Shown piece after piece: positions 1-7,204 of a DNA stretch of 64,000 nt. The notes beneath the pieces were generated by a model that was given only the letters and a program-made list of their open reading frames with translations, did no database searches and was not told where the DNA came from. Numbering within the stretch: position 1 is the first letter of the stretch; each line of letters opens with the position of its first letter. Location of the stretch: positions 62,001 through 126,000 of the forward strand of contig NC_009718.1 of NCBI RefSeq assembly GCF_000017545.1, given 5' to 3'. This DNA is from Fervidobacterium nodosum Rt17-B1. Lineage in GTDB: Bacteria; Thermotogota; Thermotogae; Thermotogales; Fervidobacteriaceae. The position numbers and the translations under genes are program-made.

Positions 1-525
1 CACTTTATACATACGATAAGAAAAAATCCAAATATAACTAATATTGTACACGATAACCAGATATATGGTTTAACGAAAGGTCAAGCCTCACCGACGACTG
101 CACGTGGTCAGGTGACAACACTCCAATTTGAAGGTACATACGTTGACCCATTTAATCCCATAGCAGTTGCAGTGGCTTTAGACGCGTCTTTTGTTGCACG
201 AAGTTTTTCTGGGAATTTTAATTTGACAGTTGAACTAATAAAAATGGCGATACAACACAAAGGGTACGCACTTGTAGATATACTCCAACCGTGTGTTACG
301 TTTAATAAAGTCAATACTTATCAATGGTACAGAGAAAATACATATTTACTGCCGGATAATTACGATCCAACAGACAGAGATGCTGCGTTCAAAATAGCTA
401 CGGATACAAGTAAATTAGCGCTTGGCGTTATATACAAAAATCCGAATAAACCTGTTTTTGAAGAACAATTAGCACCTTACAAAAATGATAAGACACCGGT
501 AGCTTATAGGGGGGTTGAATTATGA
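1..525 (+). CDS. 2-oxoacid:ferredoxin oxidoreductase beta subunit, C-terminal part
   Basis: This is the 3' part of a gene that begins before the window; frame 1 is open from base 1 to the TGA at 523-525. The visible protein starts inside the thiamine-diphosphate/Mg2+ site: DNQIYGLTKGQASPT is characteristic of KorB/PorB-type beta subunits. These cytoplasmic enzymes oxidatively decarboxylate 2-oxoacids to acyl-CoA and reduce ferredoxin. The upstream Cys cluster and GDGD motif are outside the window. The C-terminal part (TYQWYRENTYLLP) resembles the short two-subunit 2-oxoglutarate-type enzymes. It is a different paralogue from the beta subunit at 52972-53727. The stop codon overlaps the ATG of the next gene (ATGA), so the two are translationally coupled. 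Substrate is not deducible. Confidence 0.88.
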   Translation, partial: HFIHTIRKNPNITNIVHDNQIYGLTKGQASPTTARGQVTTLQFEGTYVDPFNPIAVAVALDASFVARSFSGNFNLTVELIKMAIQHKGYALVDILQPCVTFNKVNTYQWYRENTYLLPDNYDPTDRDAAFKIATDTSKLALGVIYKNPNKPVFEEQLAPYKNDKTPVAYRGVEL

Positions 526-1514
526 GTAACATGGTGAAAGTTGATAGCAATTACAAAACAGTGCCCGAATTTGTCCTAAAAGATGAGGATGGAAATGAAT
601 TTTCCTCAGTGAATCTTCTTGGTAAATACACCGTTGTGTATTTCTATCCAAAAGCGGATACCCCTGGTTGTACAATGGAAGGTATCGATTTTACACATCT
701 AATAGATGAGTTTGAGGGAAACGTTATTGGTATATCGCCAGATAGCTGCAATGCGATTTCTAAATTCAAATCTAAGAGAGGGTTAAAGGTAAAATTGCTA
801 TCCGACCCGGATAAAAAAGTTGCTGAGCAATTTGGTGTTGTTAAAGATGGTAAATTAATACGCTCAACCTTCATTATTGACCCATGGGGAAGAATCAGGC
901 GAGAATGGATTAAAGTTAGTGTTCAAGGTCATGCGAAAGAAGTTTTAGAAGAGTATAAGAAATTAGTTGAAGAGGACAAAAAGATTTCAGACAATATAAA
1001 AGTTAGGCGGGCATTTAGAGGTATAAGACCTCTTCCGCTGAGTGATGAAGATTTGAAAAAACTTGTTGAGGCGGCGCATCTTGCGCCTTCTTGTATGAAT
1101 AAACAACCATGGAGATTTGTAATAGTGAGAACTCAAGAAAAACTTCAACAAATTCATAGTGCATTAAGCGAAGGAAATTATTGGATGAAACATGCACCTG
1201 CGTTAATAGTGGTATATACTAAGAATGATTTTGGTTGCCAGTTAAGTGATGGAAGAAATTACGCACTTTTTGATACAGGTATGGCCGTAGGATTTTTACT
1301 CGCTCAAGCAACGCAAATGGGTTTAGTTGCACACCCGGTAGCTGGATACGACCCGTTGAAAGTCAAGGAAATTTTAGGAATAGATGGTATAGTTATAACC
1401 ATAATCGCAGTTGGATACTGGGGAAATTTTGAGATGCTTAACGAAAAACATACTCAAGCGGAACAAAGTGAAAGAAACAGACAGCCTTTAGAAAATATTT
1501 TAAAAATAATATAA
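522..1514 (+). CDS. peroxiredoxin (Bcp type)-nitroreductase fusion protein
   Basis: A 330-residue two-domain enzyme. Residues 1-150 are a Bcp/PrxQ-type peroxiredoxin with the peroxidatic cysteine at Cys50 in the TPGCT motif. The usual PrxQ resolving cysteine five residues on is replaced by Ile55; the next cysteine is Cys76. Residues about 160-330 are an FMN nitroreductase (VRRAFRGI, then LAPSCMNKQPWRF). Such fusions are known in Thermotoga, where the flavin domain is thought to reduce the peroxiredoxin domain in organisms poor in thioredoxin. Likely role: cytoplasmic peroxide detoxification using NAD(P)H. It starts at the ATGA overlap with the 2-oxoacid oxidoreductase gene, which suggests protection of oxygen-sensitive enzymes. 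Its last third is duplicated at 12722-13013. Confidence 0.9.
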   Translation: MSNMVKVDSNYKTVPEFVLKDEDGNEFSSVNLLGKYTVVYFYPKADTPGCTMEGIDFTHLIDEFEGNVIGISPDSCNAISKFKSKRGLKVKLLSDPDKKVAEQFGVVKDGKLIRSTFIIDPWGRIRREWIKVSVQGHAKEVLEEYKKLVEEDKKISDNIKVRRAFRGIRPLPLSDEDLKKLVEAAHLAPSCMNKQPWRFVIVRTQEKLQQIHSALSEGNYWMKHAPALIVVYTKNDFGCQLSDGRNYALFDTGMAVGFLLAQATQMGLVAHPVAGYDPLKVKEILGIDGIVITIIAVGYWGNFEMLNEKHTQAEQSERNRQPLENILKII

Positions 1515-1558
1515 ACTCACCCTCCACTCACCCTGCAACTCCGAGCATTTAGTATTTT

Positions 1559-1580
1559 CCGCCCGAAAGGGCGGTTTTTT
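1559..1580 (+). terminator. rho-independent terminator
   Basis: A 6-bp GC-only stem CCGCCC/GGGCGG with a GAAA tetraloop is followed by six T residues. It ends transcription of the peroxiredoxin-nitroreductase gene. The same terminator is present in the duplicated copy at 13072-13093. Confidence 0.9.
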
Positions 1581-1586
1581 ATTCTT

Positions 1587-1820
1587 TCAATCTCTATAGA
1601 CGGTAACAAGATAAAATTCTCGACCAGACCATCTGACTATCGCTGACAATTTTCCATTTGTTATCCTTATATTTCCATTCTTTTGAAAGATTACCTGTGA
1701 ATCTTTTGACTCTAAAAGCTCTTTTAGCTCCTCGAAGTTTATTTGCCTTTCTAACATTCTTTCAAACGAATGTGGTGTTAGAAGCAAATCTTTGTCTAGT
1801 AACTTTATATGTATAATCAA
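1587..1820 (-). CDS. DUF4258-like small protein, promoterless copy
   Basis: A 77-residue protein with the HSFERMLERQI motif and a C-terminal strand-rich part (ITNGKLSAIVRW), resembling DUF4258 proteins, whose role is not settled. It is nearly identical to the copy at 13100-13333. The frame starts with TTG. In this copy the sequence upstream of the TTG is foreign (beginning of the iorA fragment) and shows no Shine-Dalgarno sequence, whereas the other copy keeps an AAGGAGG. So this copy is probably not translated efficiently. The family assignment rests on motif memory only. Confidence 0.6.
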   Translation of the reverse strand: MIIHIKLLDKDLLLTPHSFERMLERQINFEELKELLESKDSQVIFQKNGNIRITNGKLSAIVRWSGREFYLVTVYRD

Positions 1821-1823
1821 TAT

Positions 1824-2372
1824 ATACCAATAGGCAACAACGTACCTGTAATGAAGCGAAGAGCTTTAGAAAAATTAAGCGAGTGGGGAAAGATTTCCGA
1901 AGAGTTTGTTTATATGTCAAAAAAACACTCCAATCGGGGGATTATAACTGCTGGGCTCCCTTATCTTTCACTTTTAGATGTACTTGGTGATAGCGTTGAA
2001 AAAGTAGATGTTTTAAGACTTGGTATGGTTTATCCTTTGCCAAGAAAAGCTGTAATTGAATTTCTAAAATCACACGAAGAAGTTAAGATTTTAGAAGAGC
2101 TTGATGGTTTTATTGAGCAATACGTTAAATCAATGGCCTACGAAGAGGGCATAAATACAAAAATAATTGGGAAGATAGATTTAGAAGATTGGATTGGTGA
2201 ATATACACCTGAGAAGGTGAGAGATGTTCTGAAAAAAGTGTGGCCTGATTTAGTTTACGAATTTCCCAAAAAAGTTGGAAACATCCGCGTTATACAAAGG
2301 CCACCACAACTTTGTCCAGGATGCGGACACAGACCAGTTTTTTATGTACTTTATTTGCACTACATAGGATAG
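1824..2372 (+). pseudogene. iorA: indolepyruvate ferredoxin oxidoreductase alpha subunit, internal fragment
   Basis: An open frame of about 180 codons matches the middle of IorA, the large subunit that converts aryl pyruvates to aryl-acetyl-CoA with ferredoxin reduction. Recognisable parts are GIITAGLPYLSLLDVLG, LRLGMVYPLP and the thiamine-site region RPPQLCPGCGHRPVFY. IorA is normally about 600 residues. Here both ends are missing: the 5' edge coincides with the end of the direct repeat, and after HRPVFY the sequence runs into unrelated DNA and stops. No start signal belongs to it. It is a relic left by recombination, not a functional gene. Confidence 0.85.
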
Positions 2373-2381
2373 GGGGGTTGT

Positions 2382-2486
2382 AAAATTTCCTGTCAAAATA
2401 TTAACAAATTCAGAGTAATCATTTGATTTGGATTCAAACGGTATGAAATCCTCAAGCTTTTTCCGGAGTTTGTTTATTTCCTTCAT
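2382..2486 (-). pseudogene. truncated ORF of unknown function
   Basis: A start codon at 2486 with a weak GGAAG upstream opens a frame of about 35 lysine- and glutamate-rich codons (MKEINKLRKKLEDFIPFES). It then runs into the antisense of the iorA fragment, so its natural 3' end has been lost. I do not recognise the protein. It lies directly downstream of the decayed muramidase on the same strand and may belong to the same phage-derived group. Low confidence that it was ever a gene. Confidence 0.3.
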
Positions 2487-2523
2487 TCAATATAACTTCC
2501 AGTACAACTTCACTCAACGTTTG

Positions 2524-2588
2524 GCGGGTATCTGAAGTCGCCAAAGGCGATTTGGGTGAGGGCTGAAAGACCAGAACCAGATACCCGC
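2524..2588. repeat. perfect 11-bp inverted repeat enclosing a second hairpin
   Basis: GCGGGTATCTG at 2524-2534 pairs perfectly with CAGATACCCGC at 2578-2588. Inside, AGTCGCC-AAA-GGCGATT forms another 7-bp hairpin, leaving an arm containing GGGTGAGGGCTGAAAGACC, which gives a possible three-way junction. It abuts the truncated 3' end of the muramidase relic. There is no T-tract on either strand, so it is not a standard terminator. It could be a structured RNA or the end of a small mobile element; its identity is unknown. Confidence 0.6.
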
Positions 2589-2591
2589 TTT

Positions 2592-2885
2592 TCATCGGAA
2601 GGACTTTTGGAAAAATTTCTTTGCTGTTGATATTCCCATATTTACTGCGGTATCAAATGTTATTACATCCACAGGATATAGGAGCTTATCACATTCCATC
2701 TTTTTCCAAAAATTTTCTCTGTATATTTCTTTTGCTTTTTTAAGGTTAAATTCTTTATGTCAAGATTTGGAAAGCTTTTTTTGCTTATTCCATATTTTGT
2801 CTCTCCCCAGGATCATCTTTATCATTTGTATATAATCTTCCCATTTCAATACAAAGGAAAATGCCTTTTCAAAGTTTTCTTTCAT
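2592..2885 (-). pseudogene. phage-type GH108 muramidase (endolysin) relic
   Basis: Starting at the ATG at 2885, the frame gives MKENFEKAFSFVLKWE, the typical beginning of glycosyl hydrolase family 108 N-acetylmuramidases, including the catalytic Glu. After a frameshift the next frame continues as GETKYGISKKSFPNLDIKNL, the family's GG-TKYGIS motif. After another shift it reads VDVITFDTAVNMGISTAKKFF, which matches the C-terminal helical part. At least two frameshifts and a truncated 3' end make it non-functional. Such enzymes degrade peptidoglycan at phage lysis. A small membrane peptide gene lies just upstream, in holin-like position. Confidence 0.75.
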
Positions 2886-2919
2886 ATCTTCTTTCCTTTC
2901 CTCATTTACCAAAGTTTTA

Positions 2920-3018
2920 TTAAAATAACTCCAATTCCTTCATTGTTTTGTAAATTGTAAATCCCAATACCAAAAGGAATAAGAGAAAAATATATTTTAA
3001 TCTTTTTTGGATCATCAT
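2920..3018 (-). CDS. 32-residue single-span membrane peptide, holin-like position
   Basis: A short ORF with a good ribosome binding site (CAGGAGG, 6 bases before the ATG). It encodes a basic N-terminus followed by one hydrophobic helix (YIFLLFLLVLGFTI) and a short polar tail. It overlaps the preceding 40-codon ORF by ATGA and is followed by the muramidase relic, an arrangement typical of phage lysis cassettes (holin or spanin before endolysin). Function is inferred from position only. It may also be a truncated remnant. Confidence 0.45.
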   Translation of the reverse strand: MMIQKRLKYIFLLFLLVLGFTIYKTMKELELF

Positions 3019-3137
3019 TTAAAACCTCCTGAAGTTTTTCTATATCTCCTGAAAAAGATAAAAAAATAACTATCTTTTTCGTCAAAAAAGATTAATTCTT
3101 CATTTTTAAATTTTATCTTGAAAATTCCTAAATTCAT
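3015..3137 (-). CDS. 40-residue hypothetical ORF
   Basis: A small basic and aromatic-rich ORF (MNLGIFKIKFKNEELIFF at its start) whose stop overlaps the start of the membrane peptide gene. It has no clear ribosome binding site and follows a strong hairpin. I do not recognise it. The overlap with the next ORF, which includes that gene's own Shine-Dalgarno sequence, is the only argument that it is real. Confidence 0.3.
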   Translation of the reverse strand: MNLGIFKIKFKNEELIFFDEKDSYFFIFFRRYRKTSGGFK

Positions 3138-3143
3138 TTTTTT

Positions 3144-3187
3144 GTGGCTTGCGCTCGGCTACTTTTTAACAGCCTCGCACAAGCCAC
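3144..3187 (-). other. strong hairpin with internal tandem G-A mismatches
   Basis: GTGGCTTG and CAAGCCAC (8 bp) continue through three more pairs, a GA/GA tandem mismatch and a GGCT/AGCC stem to a ten-base loop. Read on the minus strand the mismatch is tandem sheared-type G-A, which is stabilising; on the plus strand it would be C-T. The sequence after the hairpin on the minus strand is A-rich, so it is not a terminator. It lies in the 3' region of the nuclease gene. Confidence 0.55.
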
Positions 3188-3238
3188 CTTGAATTATTCA
3201 CACCTTTACAGGGATAATAAATTTTGTAATATCTTTAA

Positions 3239-4315
3239 TTATGGATTACATACTTTACAGGGTCTGTATCCTGAGTCAATGGCTTCTTCCCTCGTTTTAA
3301 AATATACTTTATTTTCCTCGTCCATTTCTTTTACATATCTACACGAAGAATTGTGAAAGACTTTTGTCTTAACATTTCCCACGTAAGGTGCTTTTTCCGC
3401 AAAAACCTTTTTATAATCTACTTTTATTCCATTTATATAGATTATGCACTTAGACAAAAAGTCTATCTTGTTTATCTTTTCTTTAACGTAGTCATAAATA
3501 GCTCCTATAGGGACTTTAACTATCAATGAATAATCCTCAGGAATTTGGACGTAAACATTTAGCATAATCTCAAGGGGATAGTTTGCAGAAACAAAAGCAT
3601 CGCATAATTTATCCAAGAATAGATCCAAATTTTCTTCAGAAAAGACACTTTCAAATCCGCCTATTAATATTATTATTATACCTTCTGGTTCCACAAAAGA
3701 GGCCAAACTGTATAATGCTCCATTTTGAGAGAAAGTATATGTTTTTCTTATTAATTCTTTTCTTTCTTCAAGATCTTTTCTTATCCTTTTAATTTCTTCA
3801 GAAGCAAGGTTTGTATGTTCTAATTCCTCTTTACTTTCTTCTTGAACAACTTCTATGCCCCACAGTCCTTTGTTTTTCTCTCTTGCTTCTTTTTGAAACT
3901 TAACAAAATAGTCTACATATTTTACATTAGGAGGGATAGTCATTGTTTGAGCATAACCATTAAGGAGTACCATGGCATTAAACATTTTATTCCTTATTTC
4001 TTCTTCACTTATTTCCTTGGGCTGTGTAAGCCATGCATAAGCAAGCACTCTTTCATATTTATCAAGATATTCAACATCAAATTCTAAAAATACTTCTTTA
4101 TTCAAAAGTATACTTTTAGCAAAATCAGAGGCTTCAGTTCCAAAAGGTTCAACTGTTGTAGTACTTTCTGGACAATTTACTCCTATAAGTCTTATCTTTT
4201 CAGTTTTATTTCCAATTTGAGCTTCAAAAGTATCTCCATCAATTACTCTAATTACTTTCGCTGGAGTTAATTTAGGGAGCTCCTGTGCAAAAATTAAAGA
4301 AGAAAGAAAAGGACC
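3239..4315 (-). pseudogene. thermonuclease (SNase) family protein with C-terminal metal-binding domain, start lost
   Basis: The open frame reads a signal-peptide tail (FLSSLIFAQ), then a staphylococcal-nuclease fold: VIRVIDGDTF, IRLIGVNCPE, and RVLAYAWL, which supply the usual Asp, Arg, Glu and Arg catalytic residues. The far C-terminus has the CR...GYRPCKVCNP zinc module seen in secreted nucleases and Ada-like proteins. The reading frame has no ATG, GTG or TTG before the signal-peptide tail, because the upstream DNA there belongs to the glycosyltransferase frame. A TTG at 4105 would give only a truncated domain. So the gene lost its start and half of its signal peptide at a junction near 4315. 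An extracellular nuclease is the likely ancestral role. Confidence 0.75.
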
Positions 4316-5730
4316 GGCCCGTCTAAAACTACTGGAGTAACATTGATACCCTTTCTTTCTTTACTGTTAAATTCGTTCTTAAGCATGCAGCTAATTTCTA
4401 GAATTTGTTTTTCAAGTGAGCAATTGTCTTCAACAAATGCTCTGTATCTTTCAGAATCATATTTCTCAGAAACAATAATACTTTCGAGTGCCTCATCAAG
4501 AGTATTGAACAACAAATCATTTGGCCATTGTTCTTTCGCTCCTCGGTAATTCAAAATCACAGCTTTTATACCTCGTGCTAAGGCTTCACCTATGTTGTAG
4601 CCAAAACTTTCATGTATACTTGTTGATATGACATAGTTCTTATCTTCCAGAAATTTGTCTACGTTATTAATCCAACCATGCAAAACAACGTTTTCATTCA
4701 GTTTGAGCTCTTTAATAGCATGTTCAAAGTACACCTTGTATCGCAAATCCTGAAAATCTCCTGCTATGTGAAGCTTATACCTATTGTCTATTTCTTTCAA
4801 TTTCGCAATCAACTGAATCCACATGGTAGGATCTTTTTTATAATTAATATGGGCAACAACCGCTAGATTGTACCCAGGAATATGCGATAAAAATTTAAAT
4901 TTCTCTAAATTCACACCATTACTTATAACTATCTCATCCAATTCTTTAGTATCTACCGAAGGATGCAATTCGTGAAACAGTTCCTTAATGTGTTTAGCGA
5001 CAAAGATTAGAGTATGAATTTTAGACCAATTTATTTGTTCAGGAAGATTAGTGAAAACCTCATAACTGTGAAGTCTACATATCACTTTTTTACTTTCAAT
5101 CTCTGGCACCTGTTTGGTTACAAACACCGCCATCTCATTCGCCCATTCAATCCAGACTATATCAGCCCACTTTACCGCTTCGTCTATTGTCTTTCCATCC
5201 GTAGTTACGACAAGCTTGGTATCGTACACAAAAGATAATGTCTCAACAATATCCTTCAAAAAATTGTCCAATTCCGGTAGGCATAAAAAGGCTATTTTCG
5301 TATCCTTTTTCTCTTTTTTGTACATTTCTAAAAACTTCTTTTTCATTTCTTCATTGTCTGTAATCTGTGCTGCTTTCGAATAATATTTTAAGGCCATAGG
5401 GATATTTCCTTGGTTGAATTGCGTATCACCAAGTAAGTCGTAGACTGCCCAATCTTTATCATGAATTCTCATCAAGTATCTCCAGGCCTCTTTGTCATTT
5501 CCAAACTGTTTCAGGACATACCCATAGTTAAATAGTAAATCAGAATCTATGGGATTATATTTAAGTCCCTTTTCAAATGCTTCTTTTGCTTCATTTAGTT
5601 TTCCCTGGTTGAAGTATATCATCCCAAGAAAGTTATGCTTTTTTGGATCATCATCTTCAAGCTTATCAATCATTTCAAAAGCTTTTAAATAATTACCCGA
5701 CTCTATTAGTTTTAGAATTTGATCATTCAT
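4294..5730 (-). CDS. TPR-repeat glycosyltransferase (GT4-like)
   Basis: A 478-residue protein starting at the ATG at 5730, preceded by GGGAGG. Residues 1-150 hold tetratricopeptide repeats (FLGMIYFNQGKLNEAKEAFE and similar units). The rest is a GT-B glycosyltransferase of family 4 type: VISNGVNLEKF, HGWINNV and STSIHESFGYNIGEALARG, the last carrying the conserved E-x7-E. Likely role: transfer of sugars to a cell-surface or glycan acceptor. The last dozen codons (VVLDGPVLFFLL) are read across the signal-peptide region of the neighbouring nuclease in another frame, so the natural C-terminus may be altered by the same junction. It stands alone on the minus strand, divergent from a lipoprotein gene. 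Confidence 0.75.
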   Translation of the reverse strand: MNDQILKLIESGNYLKAFEMIDKLEDDDPKKHNFLGMIYFNQGKLNEAKEAFEKGLKYNPIDSDLLFNYGYVLKQFGNDKEAWRYLMRIHDKDWAVYDLLGDTQFNQGNIPMALKYYSKAAQITDNEEMKKKFLEMYKKEKKDTKIAFLCLPELDNFLKDIVETLSFVYDTKLVVTTDGKTIDEAVKWADIVWIEWANEMAVFVTKQVPEIESKKVICRLHSYEVFTNLPEQINWSKIHTLIFVAKHIKELFHELHPSVDTKELDEIVISNGVNLEKFKFLSHIPGYNLAVVAHINYKKDPTMWIQLIAKLKEIDNRYKLHIAGDFQDLRYKVYFEHAIKELKLNENVVLHGWINNVDKFLEDKNYVISTSIHESFGYNIGEALARGIKAVILNYRGAKEQWPNDLLFNTLDEALESIIVSEKYDSERYRAFVEDNCSLEKQILEISCMLKNEFNSKERKGINVTPVVLDGPVLFFLL

Positions 5731-5872
5731 ACTGTAACCTCCCTCGCTTCTTTCAAATATATTTTTCCCCAAGTGGTTCTCTTTATCCTACATTCCATGA
5801 ACGTTTCATATCTCCAGCAGTCTAAATATATATCCGGGGCAAAACCCCCATCCTACTTTTGGAGGTGAGAGT

Positions 5873-7141
5873 ATGAGAGTTAAAGGAAGTTATTTCCACG
5901 GAATTTTAGTTTTAGCTTTTGTTATCACGGTTTTGGTTTCTTGTATACCCCTAACACCGGCTGAAAATCCTAAGGAAGTTGTTATCCAAACATCGCGACA
6001 TGGGCATATTACGAATGCAACTTTGGTTTTCGTAAGGGACGGTTTAAATGGCACTTGGAATAAGTTGACTGGAACAGGCGGTGTTTATAAATTCACCGTC
6101 AACGATCCAAGTGGTCTTTATTCCGTGGCTGTTGCTGAACCAAGTGATACTTATTCAGCAACAAAGGTGTTTTTTATACATTACAAGCTCTTGGAAACGA
6201 ATTTTGTACCGGTGGATGTTGGAAATGCAACCGACGAAGATGAAGCGACGCTGACAATCAACCTGCCAAGTGATTTTGCTACAAATACGCAACTCGGAAT
6301 ATTCTTCTTGATTGAACACCGCTTTCCATCGATTGACGATGTTAGTGGCAACAAAGTCGCGGTCGCTGAACATCTGCCAAAAGGCAAAGGTGATTTGGTA
6401 ATTTATTATCCATCATTGTGGTCTGAAGAAGGCGTTCAGAAAGTTGCTATATTAAGAAATTTCGAGTTATACACCGATAAAACAATTAACTTGAGCACAT
6501 CTGATTTTAAAGATAGTGAAAGAATAAATCGTTTTGAAGACATTTTCTTAGACTGGTTGGTAGGTGGAAAGACTGCTGCATTTGGTGTAGCTTCACATGA
6601 CCAGGACCACAAAATTCCAAGTTCGTTGAAGAACGATACAGATTTGTACGTGTTTGATTACTTCAATTGGAAAGAAGGATTCACATATTCAGAATATAGA
6701 AAAGCATATCCAACAACTACGCCATTTGCTACAAGTTCTATCACTCCTGCCGAACTTCCTGAAACATTGGTAGCAACAGAGGTAATGGATGGAACACTGA
6801 AAGCAACAATTACTCCGTACAATCCAGGTCTGTCAGGAATGTCTGATATTCTGTATTTGTTCCGTGTTACCTCGTATTATGAGCTTTCTGAAGGGGGTTA
6901 CCCAAATCTAGATACAGACTACTATGTTAAAATATCAAAGGGCTACTTACAAGCTTTAGAAAACGATGTTTACACATTCCCTGTAATCAGCTCAACTGAA
7001 TTTCAACCTTACAACATTGACCTTGATGCAAACATAATCGCAGGAGATGAAGACGTCATTTCAGCAAATATGACATTGAAGGATTTCTTCGTTCCAAAGG
7101 ATGGATTAAAGATATTGAAGTGGTTCTACGCTGTTTTCTAA
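5873..7141 (+). CDS. secreted lipoprotein of unknown function
   Basis: A 422-residue protein with a signal peptide and lipobox (TVLVSC, acylated Cys24), preceded by TTTTGGAGGTGAGAGT. It is predicted to be anchored at the outer face of the cytoplasmic membrane or under the toga. The mature part is rich in Thr, Asp and Asn with alternating hydrophobic residues (ATLTINLPSDF), suggesting beta-sandwich domains, and contains no catalytic motif I recognise. It sits alone and ends in a terminator shared with the convergent aminotransferase. Codon use resembles the core genes, so it may be native rather than imported. Confidence 0.7.
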   Translation: MRVKGSYFHGILVLAFVITVLVSCIPLTPAENPKEVVIQTSRHGHITNATLVFVRDGLNGTWNKLTGTGGVYKFTVNDPSGLYSVAVAEPSDTYSATKVFFIHYKLLETNFVPVDVGNATDEDEATLTINLPSDFATNTQLGIFFLIEHRFPSIDDVSGNKVAVAEHLPKGKGDLVIYYPSLWSEEGVQKVAILRNFELYTDKTINLSTSDFKDSERINRFEDIFLDWLVGGKTAAFGVASHDQDHKIPSSLKNDTDLYVFDYFNWKEGFTYSEYRKAYPTTTPFATSSITPAELPETLVATEVMDGTLKATITPYNPGLSGMSDILYLFRVTSYYELSEGGYPNLDTDYYVKISKGYLQALENDVYTFPVISSTEFQPYNIDLDANIIAGDEDVISANMTLKDFFVPKDGLKILKWFYAVF

Positions 7142-7156
7142 TTTCTAAGAAAAACA

Positions 7157-7187
7157 AACAGGGGCATTTCACAAATGCCCCTGTTTT
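7157..7187. terminator. bidirectional terminator
   Basis: A 12-bp perfect stem ACAGGGGCATTT/AAATGCCCCTGT with a three-base loop is followed by a short T-tract on the plus strand and by A-rich sequence on the other side. It separates the convergent lipoprotein and aminotransferase genes. Confidence 0.85.
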
Positions 7188-7204
7188 ATTTCTTCTACCC
7201 TTTG

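Larger units (their letters stand above)
1223..1821. repeat. direct repeat, left copy (island boundary)
   Basis: About 600 bp covering the end of the nitroreductase domain, the terminator and the DUF4258-like gene is repeated in the same orientation at 12722-13334. Identity is high, with scattered point differences and a small 3'-end indel near the nitroreductase stop. The left copy is continuous with the full-length fusion gene, but on the other side it breaks off right at the start codon of the DUF4258-like gene. Confidence 0.93.

Noticed and set aside
2524-2588. TPP-like riboswitch, because of GGGCTGAAAGACC and GAACC
   Set aside because: The second conserved half of the TPP aptamer is missing and no thiamine gene follows.
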